Shown: positions 40,806-50,241, counted from the stretch's first letter. The stretch is 64,000 nucleotides of DNA from an uncultured Paracoccaceae bacterium (GCA_947489325.1 CANLDA010000019.1:1-64000); one strand, 5' to 3'. Made by a program: numbers and translations. Notes: generated by a model not told the origin, from the sequence alone.

Positions 40806-43130
40806 TCAACGTGTCGGGTATTTGGGAGACCTATGTACCCGAATGGAGGGAGAGTCATCTGCGTCAGGGTTGAGCCGCCCTGCGCCCATTTTGAGCTGTG
40901 CTGCCCGCCCTGAGAAGAGCTCTTTTGCCTCTTCGGATTTTGCGGCCTCTTCGATTTCTTTGATGACATCCGATTTGACAAAATGAGGGCGCAGCAATGA
41001 CATCACAATATAGCGGGACATGCGGGCGGCGGCGAAACTTGTGCCTTCCATGGCAACAGAGGAGCCGTCAGTGGAGCCGGATGCAAGAGTGCCAAAGTGC
41101 GCAGCGCCATCGCGAATGGTCATTGATGCGGTTGGCTTGCTGACCTTTTTGCGGATTGGATGCTTGGGTCCTGATCTGAGTGTTGTGTCATCTTCCCGAA
41201 TACGAATGCCTGTCCCCGATTCAGGTGCCATGCGCCCGTCAGATTGGCGGTGTCCAGCGACAGTTGCTGTATGAGAAGAAATGCCAATGGCTGTAATGGT
41301 TCCATGCCGTCGAACCAGATTTGACGAATCTGTCGCTTTAGGTTTGGATTTGTCATAGGGGTAATCGTATGAATCTATGACACGTCCTGTTTCATCATAT
41401 CTTTCGTAATCCCGATCCTCAAACGTGCTGCGCAAATTCCCTGTCGCCAGATGGTGTACAGATTGATCTGTTTGAATATCCATCCGCAGTCGCATGGGTT
41501 TATCCAGAATGTTCCGAAGCTTGATTGTCCATAGTCCAGAGGGTGCAAGAGCCGTCTGCTCGTATAGATTGGTTTGTTTAACAGCGATCAAATAACGGAT
41601 GCGTTTGCGTTGGGTGCCTGTTTCGGGGTGCTCTTGGGTCGTGGACTTGATGTCAAGTTTGCGCTCTGCCTTCATGACATCGCAATATATGCGCGCCACG
41701 GCGGTTTTGTCATCTGTCTCTAGATCGTTAGAATGCCCGTGTTTGCCTTGCGACACGCCCAAGGATTTTCCGTTGGGTGCGATGACTTCTATTGCCAAGG
41801 GCACCTTATCGTCTTGGGCGATGTCCTTTAATTCATTTGTCCAGATTTCAACGAAATTTGCGGATTGATCGCTTGGCGCTATGCGCCACTGTAGCTCTGT
41901 TTTGACCCCTTCGCCCAGTCTCGTGTAAATGTGGCTTTGGCTAAGGTTTTCGTTTCCGGCGGGGATGCTCAGATGAATGGGGTGATATCCTGCCTCTTCG
42001 CGCTTTTCATTCAGCTTGCGGATAAGTTCAGCAGTCATATCAAAGCCATCACGCCCACTTGCCTGCATCCCAAATGACAGATTAATCACCAGATGATGGC
42101 CTTTCTTATCTTCCTCTCTGAGTCCGGATTTTGGCTGATTACGTTGCCAGATTGCATCGGATATCGCCACCAATCGTAGAATTCCATGGAGTGAATAGAA
42201 TTCGAGATTTTCAGCGGAATGGCCGATCAACTCTCTTCGAGGGAGATTTATCGCGAGAATTCTGAACTGGCTGGCAAGGTCTGGATCTGCTGTGGCGTTA
42301 ACACCGGCTGCCGTATCCAACACAAACGCACCATGGGCCTTTTGTCGCCCCAATTCCCGGTTCCCATGCAACGATTGGGGGTCTTCTGAGAATGTGCTGC
42401 GATTGAATGCGGTCTCATCCAGCCACCCTGTTTTAATGTCCCCGGAAGGCGTGTGTTTCATAAGCTCTGCGTTGATTTCATTCGCAAGCAATTCGCGCCC
42501 GAATGGAACATAGAGCTGACGTCCAGGGCGGCCCAATGCCGGGTCAGGATTTAGGTCCCGGCGATCCGCAGACATTTGCCATGCCCCTAAAAACCGCGTG
42601 GTGCCGTCTTTGAACCGGCTGTGCCGATGCCCGAGAGGAATGCCAACATCAATAATGCCCATGATGACGGTGTCTGGAGTTGTTTTCAGAGACTCCGGCA
42701 GTGGGGTTGTCGATTCTGGTTGTAGAATTTCGGGTAACGGCCCGTGCTTGGAAATGTGACTGGCAAAAATACTGTGGTCAAATTCATCATCGACATATTG
42801 GCCAGTTAAGGCGCTCACAGGTATCGGTGGGCGTGTTGCATGAGGGCCATAAATCTGACGGAGTGCAGCCTTCAAGAACTCTTCATAGTCGAAGGAGGGT
42901 TCAGGGGTTTTCTTGCGGGATTTTAGCGTAATATTTGATCCAGTGAATTTGTCCGATGAAATTTCCGGGAAGATAAGCCCTTCGGGCGTATCTTCGCGAT
43001 TTGAAAAACGGGAGGCACCACGTAGTTCAGACTGCGTTCCGCCAGTCGTTTCAAACCAGTCAATATAGGGTGATTTGTGGCTGGTTTTTGCGTTCCGCTT
43101 TTTCCAGCCGGCCCATTTGTAGTGTGTCAT
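40806..43130 (-). CDS. Subtilisin-like serine protease (S8)
   Basis: 774 residues from the ATG at 43130, which overlaps the stop of the PAP2-like gene (ATGA, 43127-43130). The triad is D161 in VIMGIIDVGIPLGH, H266 in QKAHGAFVLDTAAG and S698 in AMEGTSFAAARM. The oxyanion Asn is in HLSIPAGNEN. The H and S parts are separated by about 430 residues, far more than in simple subtilisins, with a beta-rich insert (about 400-620). There is no signal peptide; the N-terminus THYKWAGWKKRNAKTSHKSP is basic. It is cotranslated with the PAP2-like protein. The target could be a cytoplasmic protein or another member of the cluster. Confidence 0.9.
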   Translation of the reverse strand: MTHYKWAGWKKRNAKTSHKSPYIDWFETTGGTQSELRGASRFSNREDTPEGLIFPEISSDKFTGSNITLKSRKKTPEPSFDYEEFLKAALRQIYGPHATRPPIPVSALTGQYVDDEFDHSIFASHISKHGPLPEILQPESTTPLPESLKTTPDTVIMGIIDVGIPLGHRHSRFKDGTTRFLGAWQMSADRRDLNPDPALGRPGRQLYVPFGRELLANEINAELMKHTPSGDIKTGWLDETAFNRSTFSEDPQSLHGNRELGRQKAHGAFVLDTAAGVNATADPDLASQFRILAINLPRRELIGHSAENLEFYSLHGILRLVAISDAIWQRNQPKSGLREEDKKGHHLVINLSFGMQASGRDGFDMTAELIRKLNEKREEAGYHPIHLSIPAGNENLSQSHIYTRLGEGVKTELQWRIAPSDQSANFVEIWTNELKDIAQDDKVPLAIEVIAPNGKSLGVSQGKHGHSNDLETDDKTAVARIYCDVMKAERKLDIKSTTQEHPETGTQRKRIRYLIAVKQTNLYEQTALAPSGLWTIKLRNILDKPMRLRMDIQTDQSVHHLATGNLRSTFEDRDYERYDETGRVIDSYDYPYDKSKPKATDSSNLVRRHGTITAIGISSHTATVAGHRQSDGRMAPESGTGIRIREDDTTLRSGPKHPIRKKVSKPTASMTIRDGAAHFGTLASGSTDGSSVAMEGTSFAAARMSRYIVMSLLRPHFVKSDVIKEIEEAAKSEEAKELFSGRAAQLKMGAGRLNPDADDSPSIRVHRSPKYPTR

Positions 43131-44284
43131 GAGGACACCCACTCTTCTTTGACCGCTTGGGCATAGGATGTCAGGACAATGCCAGGGTCTTCGACTTTGC
43201 TGTTGCCCGCAGCCCAGCCACTTGTGTTCAGCGTCGACAAAAGAAAATCGCTTTGCCGATCAAATTGACCGCCTTCCGAAAATGCTGCTTGCAAAGGTTT
43301 GCGCGGATCCAACGTCGCAAGAACTGCATCGCCAATCATACATCCCAAAGTCGCACCCGCCGCACTGTCGATTGGGAAGTGCACCCCAGCCACTGTACGG
43401 TTGACGGCGACACGGTGTGCAATCCGGAAAGGCACATCTGCATTGGCAATCTGATCCTGCAAGGATGTTCCCTTATGGGAGAGACCATTCAGCACTGTGG
43501 CCAATGCGAAAGCTTCGGTTGCGTGACCGCTTGGAAAAGATGAATGATCCGGCGTTTGAATAATTGGCTGAACCAAGGGAGAAAAATCCATTGGTCTTGG
43601 GGCCCAACAGTAATGTTTGATTTGCAGCTCTAAGGAATAACATAGGCTTTGCACCGCAGTGAGCAGTTCTAGAGTGTATCGCCGCCCGGCTGCGTCCAGA
43701 CGTTGCGCAATTCCCATAAAGGACAAAATGTCCCCAAGTTGGAGATTGATTTCGCCAATGCGGTCAAACCGTAAATCTGCATAATTGCGCAGCCAAATGA
43801 GCTGATTTTCGAAAGCTTCGATTTCTGGAGTAACCAGGTTTACGATGTTGATGCCATCAATTGTCAAAGAGGCCTCGCCCGGCAATTCTGTGGATGCATC
43901 TGAAGGATCTGGTCTGCGGATCAGCCCCGTAACTTTGAAACGATTGCACAATTCCGCCGTTAACATGTCGATACGACGTGTTGACGTCAGATAATCCAGC
44001 TTGTCGTGCCCTTTGGGCATGCTGTTTACATGTGCCTGTGGATCTGGATCGCCCTGCCAGAACCCGACAATAGCATCATGGGTGACGGCAAGCGCGGTGT
44101 TTAACAAAACAGATGAGGTGCCGCCCGCGTGCACTTGTCCCGCACCGCCACCGCCTGCGCCACCGCCGCCTGCGCCGCCACCACCTGCTCCGCCGCCGCC
44201 TGCGCCACCTCCACCCGCGCCGCCGCCACCTGCTCCGCCGCCGCCCGCACCACCACCGCCTGCTCCGCCACCACTGGTTCCCAT
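43127..44284 (-). CDS. PAP2 / vanadium-haloperoxidase-like protein with Gly-rich leader
   Basis: About 385 residues from the ATG at 44284, which has GGAGGG four bases upstream; 44296 is the alternative. The N-terminus is a (GGGGA)n tract of about 45 residues, then QVHAGGTSS. The PAP2 fold is clear: KHYCWAPRP (motif 1), SSFPSGHATEAFALA (motif 2, phosphate or vanadate site and catalytic His) and RIAHRVAVNRTVAGVHFPIDSAAG (motif 3). There are no membrane helices, so it belongs with the soluble haloperoxidase-like branch rather than lipid phosphatases. Relatives oxidise halides with peroxide when loaded with vanadate; loss of cofactor gives phosphatases, so the activity needs testing. It is first in a leftward run with the subtilase and the peroxidase-like gene. 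Confidence 0.88.
   Translation of the reverse strand: MGTSGGGAGGGGAGGGGAGGGGAGGGGAGGGGAGGGGAGGGGAGGGGAGQVHAGGTSSVLLNTALAVTHDAIVGFWQGDPDPQAHVNSMPKGHDKLDYLTSTRRIDMLTAELCNRFKVTGLIRRPDPSDASTELPGEASLTIDGINIVNLVTPEIEAFENQLIWLRNYADLRFDRIGEINLQLGDILSFMGIAQRLDAAGRRYTLELLTAVQSLCYSLELQIKHYCWAPRPMDFSPLVQPIIQTPDHSSFPSGHATEAFALATVLNGLSHKGTSLQDQIANADVPFRIAHRVAVNRTVAGVHFPIDSAAGATLGCMIGDAVLATLDPRKPLQAAFSEGGQFDRQSDFLLSTLNTSGWAAGNSKVEDPGIVLTSYAQAVKEEWVSS
44142..44273 (-). repeat. 15-base tandem repeat coding for GGGGA
   Basis: Eight full and one partial 15-base units, written on the plus strand as GCN-CCN-CCN-CCN-CCN, encode Gly-Gly-Gly-Gly-Ala at the start of the PAP2-like protein. Third bases vary between units, so the peptide is conserved while the DNA drifts. 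Such tracts can change copy number by slippage. Confidence 0.9.
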
Positions 44285-44464
44285 AATACCCTCCATGTTT
44301 TACAATTTAAACTTGTCCCAACAGGATTGGAAAAGTCGGCAAGCTGTGTCAACGAGGCTGCAGAATATTCACGGTTTTTTAACGAAAGGGCGGGCGTATT
44401 TGAAAAATTTCTAAAAATATGTATATTTTATTAGGTTTTCGATTTGGCATAGGGTTTCGGGCAT

Positions 44465-46081
44465 TTGAACGACACAGACTCCAACAGCATAGATATTAGG
44501 TTGTATGGTCCCTTGGAGGTTACAACGAGTGACGGGGTGTCAATTTTACCAAAGGGGCGCAAAACACAGGCGCTTATTGCGCTGCTTGCAACGTCTGACA
44601 CACTGAAGCGAAGCCGGACCTGGCTTCAAGATACTCTCTGGAGCGATCGCGGTCCTGAACAGCAATCAGGCAGTCTTCGACAGGCCTTGGCGGAATTGCG
44701 CAACAGTTTCGGAGATATAAAAGACATTCTAATAGCCGATCGCCAATCCATTGCTTTGGATACAAATCGCGTCTGTGTGCTGGCAAAACCGTCCAATTCC
44801 AACTCTGAGTTTCTTGAAGGTCTGAACTTGAAGGATATGTCATTCCTGACGTGGCTGCAAAAAGAGCGGGCCTGTCGCGGCGACATAACACGGTCTTTAT
44901 CGCCGGAACATTGTACCCAAAAGTCAGGGCCACGGTCCGTCGTGATCATATGTGAAAGCGAGGATGACCCGCGTGCGCTGGAGCTTGAAACGGCGGCAAG
45001 CGAAACGCTGTTTCACTTGGTACAAGATATGATGGCCATTCGGGTTGGCTCAATCCGTTCAATGCCTTTGCAACACGACAGTATCGTTGTGTTCATCAAA
45101 GCGATGCGGGTGGCATCAACATTGATGGCTGTTCGATTCGTTGTCGAAGGACTGCCTGACAATCAGGTGCATTGGAGTGGCAGCGTCCGCATTGCCGACC
45201 AAGAAGAGCATTTCGATAGCAACCTTGAATTTTTACGCCAATGTAATCGCGCATTCGAAGCAGTCTTTGAGGCCAGTCTTGTTGCCCCGCTGGGCGCGTC
45301 TACTGCGGCAGAGGCTGGACGATTGGCGAATATTGCGTTGCGCAAAATTTTCTTAATCCGCAAAGAAGAGGTCGCGCAGGCAATCGACCTTTTGAACAGA
45401 GCATATGCTTTGCAACCTGATCCTTTATTTCTGGCTTGGCTGGCGCAGGCGTATACCATTCAGTATGTTGAAAACTATGTTCAACAGGATGCAGAGTTTA
45501 TTGAGAGAACAGAATTTGCTTGTCGTAAGGCGCTTGAAGATTCGCCGGCAAATTCAAATGTCTTTGCCGCGATTGCCAATGCTCGAACGAATATCAATCG
45601 CAACTTCCAGGCGGGGCTGGTTCTGGCAAAACAAAGTGTAACCTTGAACCGGGCAAATCCGTTGGCTTGGTGGTCTTTGTCGAATGCCTTGCAATGCTTA
45701 GGAAGCACGCGGGAGGCTCACGTTGCTGCGCAAAATGCACAATCGCTGGGCAGCTCCACCCGATTGAAACATTGGACCGATTTTCAACTTTCACTGACCG
45801 CTTCGCTAAGCGGTGATCTGAACGTGGCGGCGCATTATGGTGAATTTGCTTCGGCATTGGCGCCGGATTTTAAACCACCTTTGCGATATCTCGCTGCGGT
45901 TTATGCGATTGAAGGCAACGCGCCCCGCTTGAATGAAACACTCACGCGGTTGGCAGAGTGCGAGCAAGGGTTTTCAATCGACAGAATGCTTAATGATCAG
46001 AAATACCCCATCGGGATAATGCGACGCTATGGAGTGAGCCTTACTGATGGGCTGCGTTCTGCTGAAATTAAGACCTCTTGA
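44465..46081 (+). CDS. SARP-type transcriptional regulator with helical repeats
   Basis: 538 residues from a TTG at 44465; no ATG fits. The N-terminus is an OmpR/SARP winged helix: IDIRLYGPLEVTTSDGVSILPKGRKTQALIALLAT, then LQDTLWSDRGPEQQSGSLRQALAELRNSFG (recognition helix region). The central part is alpha/beta without a clear family (PRSVVIICESEDDP...). The C-terminal half is TPR-like: AIDLLNRAYALQPDPLFLAWLAQAYTIQY, FAAIANARTNINRNFQAGLVLAKQSVTLNRANPLAWWSLSNALQCLG. SARP proteins activate secondary-metabolite and accessory clusters. The gene is divergent from the PAP2 run, so it probably controls the promoters in 44285-44464 and nearby operons. Confidence 0.82.
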   Translation: MNDTDSNSIDIRLYGPLEVTTSDGVSILPKGRKTQALIALLATSDTLKRSRTWLQDTLWSDRGPEQQSGSLRQALAELRNSFGDIKDILIADRQSIALDTNRVCVLAKPSNSNSEFLEGLNLKDMSFLTWLQKERACRGDITRSLSPEHCTQKSGPRSVVIICESEDDPRALELETAASETLFHLVQDMMAIRVGSIRSMPLQHDSIVVFIKAMRVASTLMAVRFVVEGLPDNQVHWSGSVRIADQEEHFDSNLEFLRQCNRAFEAVFEASLVAPLGASTAAEAGRLANIALRKIFLIRKEEVAQAIDLLNRAYALQPDPLFLAWLAQAYTIQYVENYVQQDAEFIERTEFACRKALEDSPANSNVFAAIANARTNINRNFQAGLVLAKQSVTLNRANPLAWWSLSNALQCLGSTREAHVAAQNAQSLGSSTRLKHWTDFQLSLTASLSGDLNVAAHYGEFASALAPDFKPPLRYLAAVYAIEGNAPRLNETLTRLAECEQGFSIDRMLNDQKYPIGIMRRYGVSLTDGLRSAEIKTS

Positions 46082-46132
46082 TCTAACGGACTCCTAGAAA
46101 GGCAGGGGGTATCTGACATCTTGGATGTGACA

Positions 46133-46160
46133 CGGGCCGATGTGTTGTGACGTCGGCCCG
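46133..46160. terminator. Bidirectional terminator-like hairpin
   Basis: CGGGCCGATGT (46133-46143) and ACGTCGGCCCG (46150-46160) pair through 11 positions with one G-T wobble around the loop GTTGTG. It lies between the ends of two convergent genes, the regulator and the nitrilase-like gene. The stem core resembles the hairpin at 51310-51345. Confidence 0.65.
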
Positions 46161-46174
46161 CATCAAAGTCAGTG

Positions 46175-47656
46175 CTAAACCGAATATTGGTGTATTTCGC
46201 CCAAGCCGGCAGCGAAATACGTGCTGATTTCAGGGGACGAATTTGTCACCTGAGTGACCACCGGAGGCTGGTATGCATCCAAATATGTGTTGCTGGGTGA
46301 TGTCGCCGTTCCAGTGAAGGTTTGGCCGCCCGGGTTGTCTGTCGACAGAGGGTTCTGAAATCCCGGAGGACCGTCTTCTGTTGTGCGATAGCTGAGTTGG
46401 CTGTGGCTGAAGTAATCGACATTGTTTGCCGTCGATTTGGTTTGGGCTGCAGAGGTGTAAACACCTGTTATAACCTGTTTTGTTGTACCAGAACTTGGCT
46501 TGCCATCGGCGGTGATCACCGGCACGCCGCTGGCGTTATATTCATTGAGGATATAGTCGCACCCATCTGCGTTGAAAATCGCTCCGCTTGATCCGGCGGC
46601 AACACCGTAATCCAGAATTTGCATACCACCAGAGGGCACCAATTGGATATCAAGCGGAGCGTTGCCAGTCATGTCAACTGTACGGCGCAGACGTTGAAGG
46701 CGGTGGTCCAGGCAGATTTCTGCGCCCAGTTCGACGGGTTGGTCATAAGATGTGATCGACATACGAGCACCCGGCGACGGCAGAACATTGCTTGAGGGGG
46801 TTATCCCATGCTGGTGGTCACCGTTTATGATGCTGATAGGGGGGTAGTTGGCCATCCACTCTGTGATTTGCCCACCGATTTCAAGCCCACCATTTGTTAG
46901 TGTGCCAAGCGTTAAATCAACCGTGGATTCAGCTTGTTTTTCAACCACGCGGCTGGCCATCGACCCGTGGTTTGCACTGTTATAAACGAACAGACAAGCG
47001 CGATTGCGCACAGTGCACAATGGATCTTGGCGCATGTAATTTACGGTTGCGTTGAAATCATAAAACGGATCTGCCGGATCTTGCGAGGTGGTGGACAAAG
47101 CCCGCCCACGGAGCAGACCAACATGGGCCGTGTTCAGGGTGCTTGCGCCTGAATTTGTGGCGCTTTTGTACATTGCATTCAGATCAGTAAGGCGCGCTTG
47201 CACTTGGGCAGTTTGGCCAAAGGCGGCAATATCGGTCACATGGGTGGTCAGCACGCCACCCGTACATATCACCCAATCAAAGTCTTTTTCGGGCGAGGCC
47301 AGAAGCACAGAAAACAGTCGGGAGCACAGTTGTTCTTGCAGATACATAAATGCGCTTTGTCCCTGAACCTCGATACCGGGATATGGACCATGGGCACTGT
47401 GGAAATAGAACTCTGGCACAACAAAGTACCGCACCCAATCGCCGTTTTTGTGCGGTGCAGCAACGGCTTGGGCGAATGCGTCGCATAATACGTCAATGCG
47501 AAAATCAAGATCCGCCTGCAAATCGGCGGCAGTCGTGATCGGCTTACCCGGCCAGGCAGCAGCCACCCAATTTCCGATGGTGATAGGATTGGTATAGGCC
47601 GTATAAAGCGACCACGCAAAAAAGTTGTTTTGCGTAATGTTTGTGCGTTGAGTCAT
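46175..47656 (-). CDS. Nitrilase-superfamily-like hydrolase
   Basis: 493 residues from the ATG at 47656, which has AGAGG eight bases upstream. The layout suggests the carbon-nitrogen hydrolase fold with a Glu-Lys-Cys triad: E82 in YFVVPEFYF, possibly K240 in VVEKQAES, and C315 in ELGAEICLDHR, which is the most telling piece. Extra segments make it longer than the usual 260-350 residues, and the last 150 residues are Ser/Thr/Gly-rich (GQTFTGTATSPSNTYLD). There is no signal peptide. Typical members hydrolyse nitriles or amides or condense acyl chains; the substrate here is unknown. Assignment is by motif only. The gene is divergent from the trypsin-like gene at 48003. Confidence 0.6.
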   Translation of the reverse strand: MTQRTNITQNNFFAWSLYTAYTNPITIGNWVAAAWPGKPITTAADLQADLDFRIDVLCDAFAQAVAAPHKNGDWVRYFVVPEFYFHSAHGPYPGIEVQGQSAFMYLQEQLCSRLFSVLLASPEKDFDWVICTGGVLTTHVTDIAAFGQTAQVQARLTDLNAMYKSATNSGASTLNTAHVGLLRGRALSTTSQDPADPFYDFNATVNYMRQDPLCTVRNRACLFVYNSANHGSMASRVVEKQAESTVDLTLGTLTNGGLEIGGQITEWMANYPPISIINGDHQHGITPSSNVLPSPGARMSITSYDQPVELGAEICLDHRLQRLRRTVDMTGNAPLDIQLVPSGGMQILDYGVAAGSSGAIFNADGCDYILNEYNASGVPVITADGKPSSGTTKQVITGVYTSAAQTKSTANNVDYFSHSQLSYRTTEDGPPGFQNPLSTDNPGGQTFTGTATSPSNTYLDAYQPPVVTQVTNSSPEISTYFAAGLGEIHQYSV

Positions 47657-48002
47657 AGATTACCTCTGCTGAAATGCTTTTGTTTGGTGCATCAAGGGCG
47701 CGCGGCTTTGAAAATGGGGCAGGCCGGACGCATCAAGAATGCACGTATTGAGTGTATGTCTAGATATTGATTCACTCAAGTGGCGAAGAATACATGTTTG
47801 AAGCGCTCCTGATTTCATCTGTAAAACGGGCAAGATTTCCCTCATGTCTGGGGTGTTGACCTTTGGAAATAGTGACAACAGGTAAACCCGCTCTTATCGC
47901 CATTTGGTTAAGGCTATGCTTGTAACGGCAATTCTGATATCTACCTATAGAAGAATATTTGACTGTATTTTGTAAGCGACCAAATTTCTGAGAGGAGTGA
48001 AG
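47657..48002. other. Intergenic region between divergent nitrilase-like and trypsin-like genes
   Basis: No gene is supported in these 346 bases. It must hold two divergent promoters. TTGACT at about 47959 is a possible -35 for the rightward gene, without a convincing -10. The ribosome site GAGGAG (47992-47997) belongs to the gene at 48003. Confidence 0.45.
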
Positions 48003-49037
48003 ATGGAAATTCATCAAGACTTTCATCGAGCCAGACAAGCGATAAGCGACCGTCTCCTTAAGGCACATATCAGACGAGGGCCGTTGGCGCGTTTGACGGC
48101 AAATACAGTTGAGGCCCTTGTCGCCAACGCGCCTTATAACGCGCATGCGGTCGGCATAGGGTACAAGACAATTGATGGGCAACAAACGGATCAACCCTGT
48201 ATTCGCGTACATGTTGTCCAGAAAATTGCGAATGAGTTATTACCGCCTCAGCATGTTATTCCAAAGTTCATTGACGGTATCCCGGTGGATGTCGTTGAAA
48301 GCCCGCCCGCGTATATTCTTGCGGCACAGCCGTCTTCGATTAATCCGCGCAAAGAACATCGCCCAATTCAGGGTGGGTTGAGTGCGGCCCAGTTCGAAGT
48401 CACCGCCGGAACATTGTCATGCATTTGTCGATCTGTTCACGTCGCGGATGACCCCAAGAAAAGATATGCGCTGTCCAACAACCATGTTTTTGCAAATCTT
48501 AATAAGGCTGAAATTGGCGATGAGATTTATCAGCAGTCGCCATTGGATGGGGGTGGCAGCTCTCAGACGATTGCAAATTTGACCCGCTTCGTGCCGCTTA
48601 ATCTTGATGGGAAACAGCCCAACACTGTGGATTGTGCAATCGCCGAGATTGGCCCTGACGTGACATCTGATCCAAGCGTATGCGATGTGGGCGCAGTGTC
48701 CGGATCGACAGAGGCAACCCTAAGCATGGACATCTGCAAATTTGGCCGCACAACCGGGTATACCGAAGGCGTTGTTACTGATCTGGCGTTGGATGTCACC
48801 GTTGGCATGGATCATAACGACGCCAGCAAGATCGGCGTTTTCAAAAATCAAATGCGGATTGACGCGACCAAACCTTATGGGGCGATTGGTCTGGGCGGCG
48901 ATAGCGGTTCGCTGATCATGCAGCGCAAGGGGGGAAAGGCCGTCGGTCTTTATTTCGCAGGACCAAGCAGTGGCTCATATGGGCTTGCCAATCACATCGA
49001 TGAGGTTTTGAGTGAACTGGAAATCGAATTGGTATGA
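48003..49037 (+). CDS. Trypsin-like serine protease without signal peptide
   Basis: 344 residues from the ATG at 48003, chosen over the GTG at 47997 because GAGGAG lies five bases upstream. Triad: H161 in YALSNNHVFAN, D210 in NTVDCAIAEI and S301 in LGGDSGSLIM. The N-terminal 125 residues form a separate domain with HAVGIGYKTIDGQQTDQPCIRVHVVQK, typical of cytoplasmic-looking S1 relatives that carry an 'hxVGIGxK...IxVxVxxK' lead domain. A short protein with a similar motif is encoded seven bases downstream. There is no export signal, unlike the protease at 37432, so it is either used inside the cell or exported by a dedicated route. Confidence 0.85.
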   Translation: MEIHQDFHRARQAISDRLLKAHIRRGPLARLTANTVEALVANAPYNAHAVGIGYKTIDGQQTDQPCIRVHVVQKIANELLPPQHVIPKFIDGIPVDVVESPPAYILAAQPSSINPRKEHRPIQGGLSAAQFEVTAGTLSCICRSVHVADDPKKRYALSNNHVFANLNKAEIGDEIYQQSPLDGGGSSQTIANLTRFVPLNLDGKQPNTVDCAIAEIGPDVTSDPSVCDVGAVSGSTEATLSMDICKFGRTTGYTEGVVTDLALDVTVGMDHNDASKIGVFKNQMRIDATKPYGAIGLGGDSGSLIMQRKGGKAVGLYFAGPSSGSYGLANHIDEVLSELEIELV

Positions 49038-49043
49038 ACTGCG

Positions 49044-49364
49044 ATGTCTTGCAACGATGACAATACGGCGACCTTAAAGGGTGTCAAAGACCGCGTATCG
49101 GCGCGGTTCTTGGGGCAAAACCAAATACATGGCATTGGCCTGCACGCGTCAAAGCCAAACACTATTTCGGTGTTTCGCAATGAGAATGCCGATCAGGACA
49201 TTGACGCGTTGATCAAGGATTTGTCAAAAGAAGCGTATCCCTTTCAGGTGGAATTGGTACATGAAGAGGCCCCGATGTTGCAAGGCGGCGGGGCCTCAAT
49301 CCTGTCCTTGGATGTGCCGATCCCTATATCGGACGAAGATGTAGATGGCGAAAAAGACAGGTAA
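49044..49364 (+). CDS. 106-residue protein resembling the lead domain of the preceding protease
   Basis: Starts at the ATG at 49044, six bases after the protease stop. I do not recognise a family. Residues 21-45 (ARFLGQNQIHGIGLHASKPN, then TISVFRN) match in pattern the lead domain of the protease upstream (NAHAVGIGYKTIDGQQ..., IRVHVVQ): a helix, an hGIG turn, then a short strand. It continues with QDIDALIKDLSKEAYPFQVELVHEE and ends acidic (ISDEDVDGEKDR). A free-standing copy of a pro-domain next to its protease could act as an inhibitor or folding aid; this is inference from the motif and position. Confidence 0.65.
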   Translation: MSCNDDNTATLKGVKDRVSARFLGQNQIHGIGLHASKPNTISVFRNENADQDIDALIKDLSKEAYPFQVELVHEEAPMLQGGGASILSLDVPIPISDEDVDGEKDR

Positions 49365-49488
49365 AAACAGCATCCTAAGATGATGTAGTTGCAAAAAAGC
49401 CAAGAGGATCAGGATTGATTGAAAAAGCAGCCATATGTGCCCTATGATTACCGGGATGGCCGCGGCTTGATAAATTCCTAGTGTTAGA

Positions 49489-50241
49489 ATGGGTCCGAAC
49501 CCGATGGCCAAAGACGATGATCCTCCGCTCAAAGTGATCGAAGACACCCCGCCGAAAGGATCATTGGCTAATTTCAAAATCACAGCGTGTTCAGATGTTA
49601 CGCCAAGCGGCGTAACGTTGCAGCTTGAGGGATTGGCCGGGAATAATCCGGAGCTTTATAAGAATACCATTGCTGTATTTTCCGGGGTGGGGCCAAGCCC
49701 GTCACAAGAGCCTGAAAAAGTGGTGGCAATCACCAAGAGCTCTATGCCCAATCGGTTTGATCTTGAGTTTGCATTTGGGCCATCTGATTATTCTCTGACC
49801 TATCAAGTTGCGGGCGCGGGCAACGCAGACCCATCTGTCGGGTTGGAAACAATGTGCGCAGTGGCATTTATATACAAGTTCCCAATGGCCGCTGCGGCCC
49901 CAATCACCAACGTCAGCATGACGATACGCGCGGCCACGGCATCATCTTTGAAGGTACAGTATTTTGTTCTGCCAAATTATGATCCGGTCAAGTACCAGAA
50001 CTGGATCGGCATTTGGGAAGGCACACCGAACGCCAATTCGGCGTTACCCGAGCCAACTTATACAGCGAATGTAAGCAGCAGCAGCAATGTTGGCTTCGTG
50101 TCTTTGAAGAATTTGAATCTGTACACGGATTTCCCCTATACAATGATCTACTTTATGGCGCCGCGATCCTCAGGATTGGGAACCGGAGATACCAAGGCCG
50201 GGGCAGTATTATATTTTTCACTGGCGGATGAAGGGGCATGA
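49489..50241 (+). CDS. Two-domain beta protein, first of two paralogues
   Basis: 250 residues (a second ATG at 49504 is possible; no strong ribosome site). Two similar domains of about 100 residues are visible. The second has LKVQYFVLPNYDPVKYQNWIGIWEGTP and ends in YTMIYFMAP...AGAVLYFSL. The first has VTLQLEGLAGNNPELYKNTIAVFSGVGP and YSLTYQVAG. The pattern strand-(8-12)-N-x-I-x-[LVI]-[WF]-x-G recalls SKICH-type or Ig-like beta-sandwich domains, in which a conserved W/F-x-G closes the sheet. No signal peptide or catalytic residues are evident. The gene at 50635 is a paralogue. The role is unknown; binding or structural use is likely. Confidence 0.7.
   Translation: MGPNPMAKDDDPPLKVIEDTPPKGSLANFKITACSDVTPSGVTLQLEGLAGNNPELYKNTIAVFSGVGPSPSQEPEKVVAITKSSMPNRFDLEFAFGPSDYSLTYQVAGAGNADPSVGLETMCAVAFIYKFPMAAAAPITNVSMTIRAATASSLKVQYFVLPNYDPVKYQNWIGIWEGTPNANSALPEPTYTANVSSSSNVGFVSLKNLNLYTDFPYTMIYFMAPRSSGLGTGDTKAGAVLYFSLADEGA

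Noticed and set aside
44142-44273. Possible CRISPR-like array
   Set aside because: Units are only 15 bases long and contiguous, without spacers, and they encode a periodic peptide in frame.
44001-44434. Plus-strand proline-rich open frames across the repeat tract
   Set aside because: They are the complement of the (GGGGA)n codons of the PAP2-like gene, which has a ribosome site and recognised catalytic motifs on the other strand.
49296-49583. Minus-strand hydrophobic open frame of 95 codons that could be a membrane protein
   Set aside because: It overlaps the ends of two well-supported plus-strand genes and spans the gap between them. Its hydrophobicity follows from the opposite-strand composition, and it has no ribosome site.
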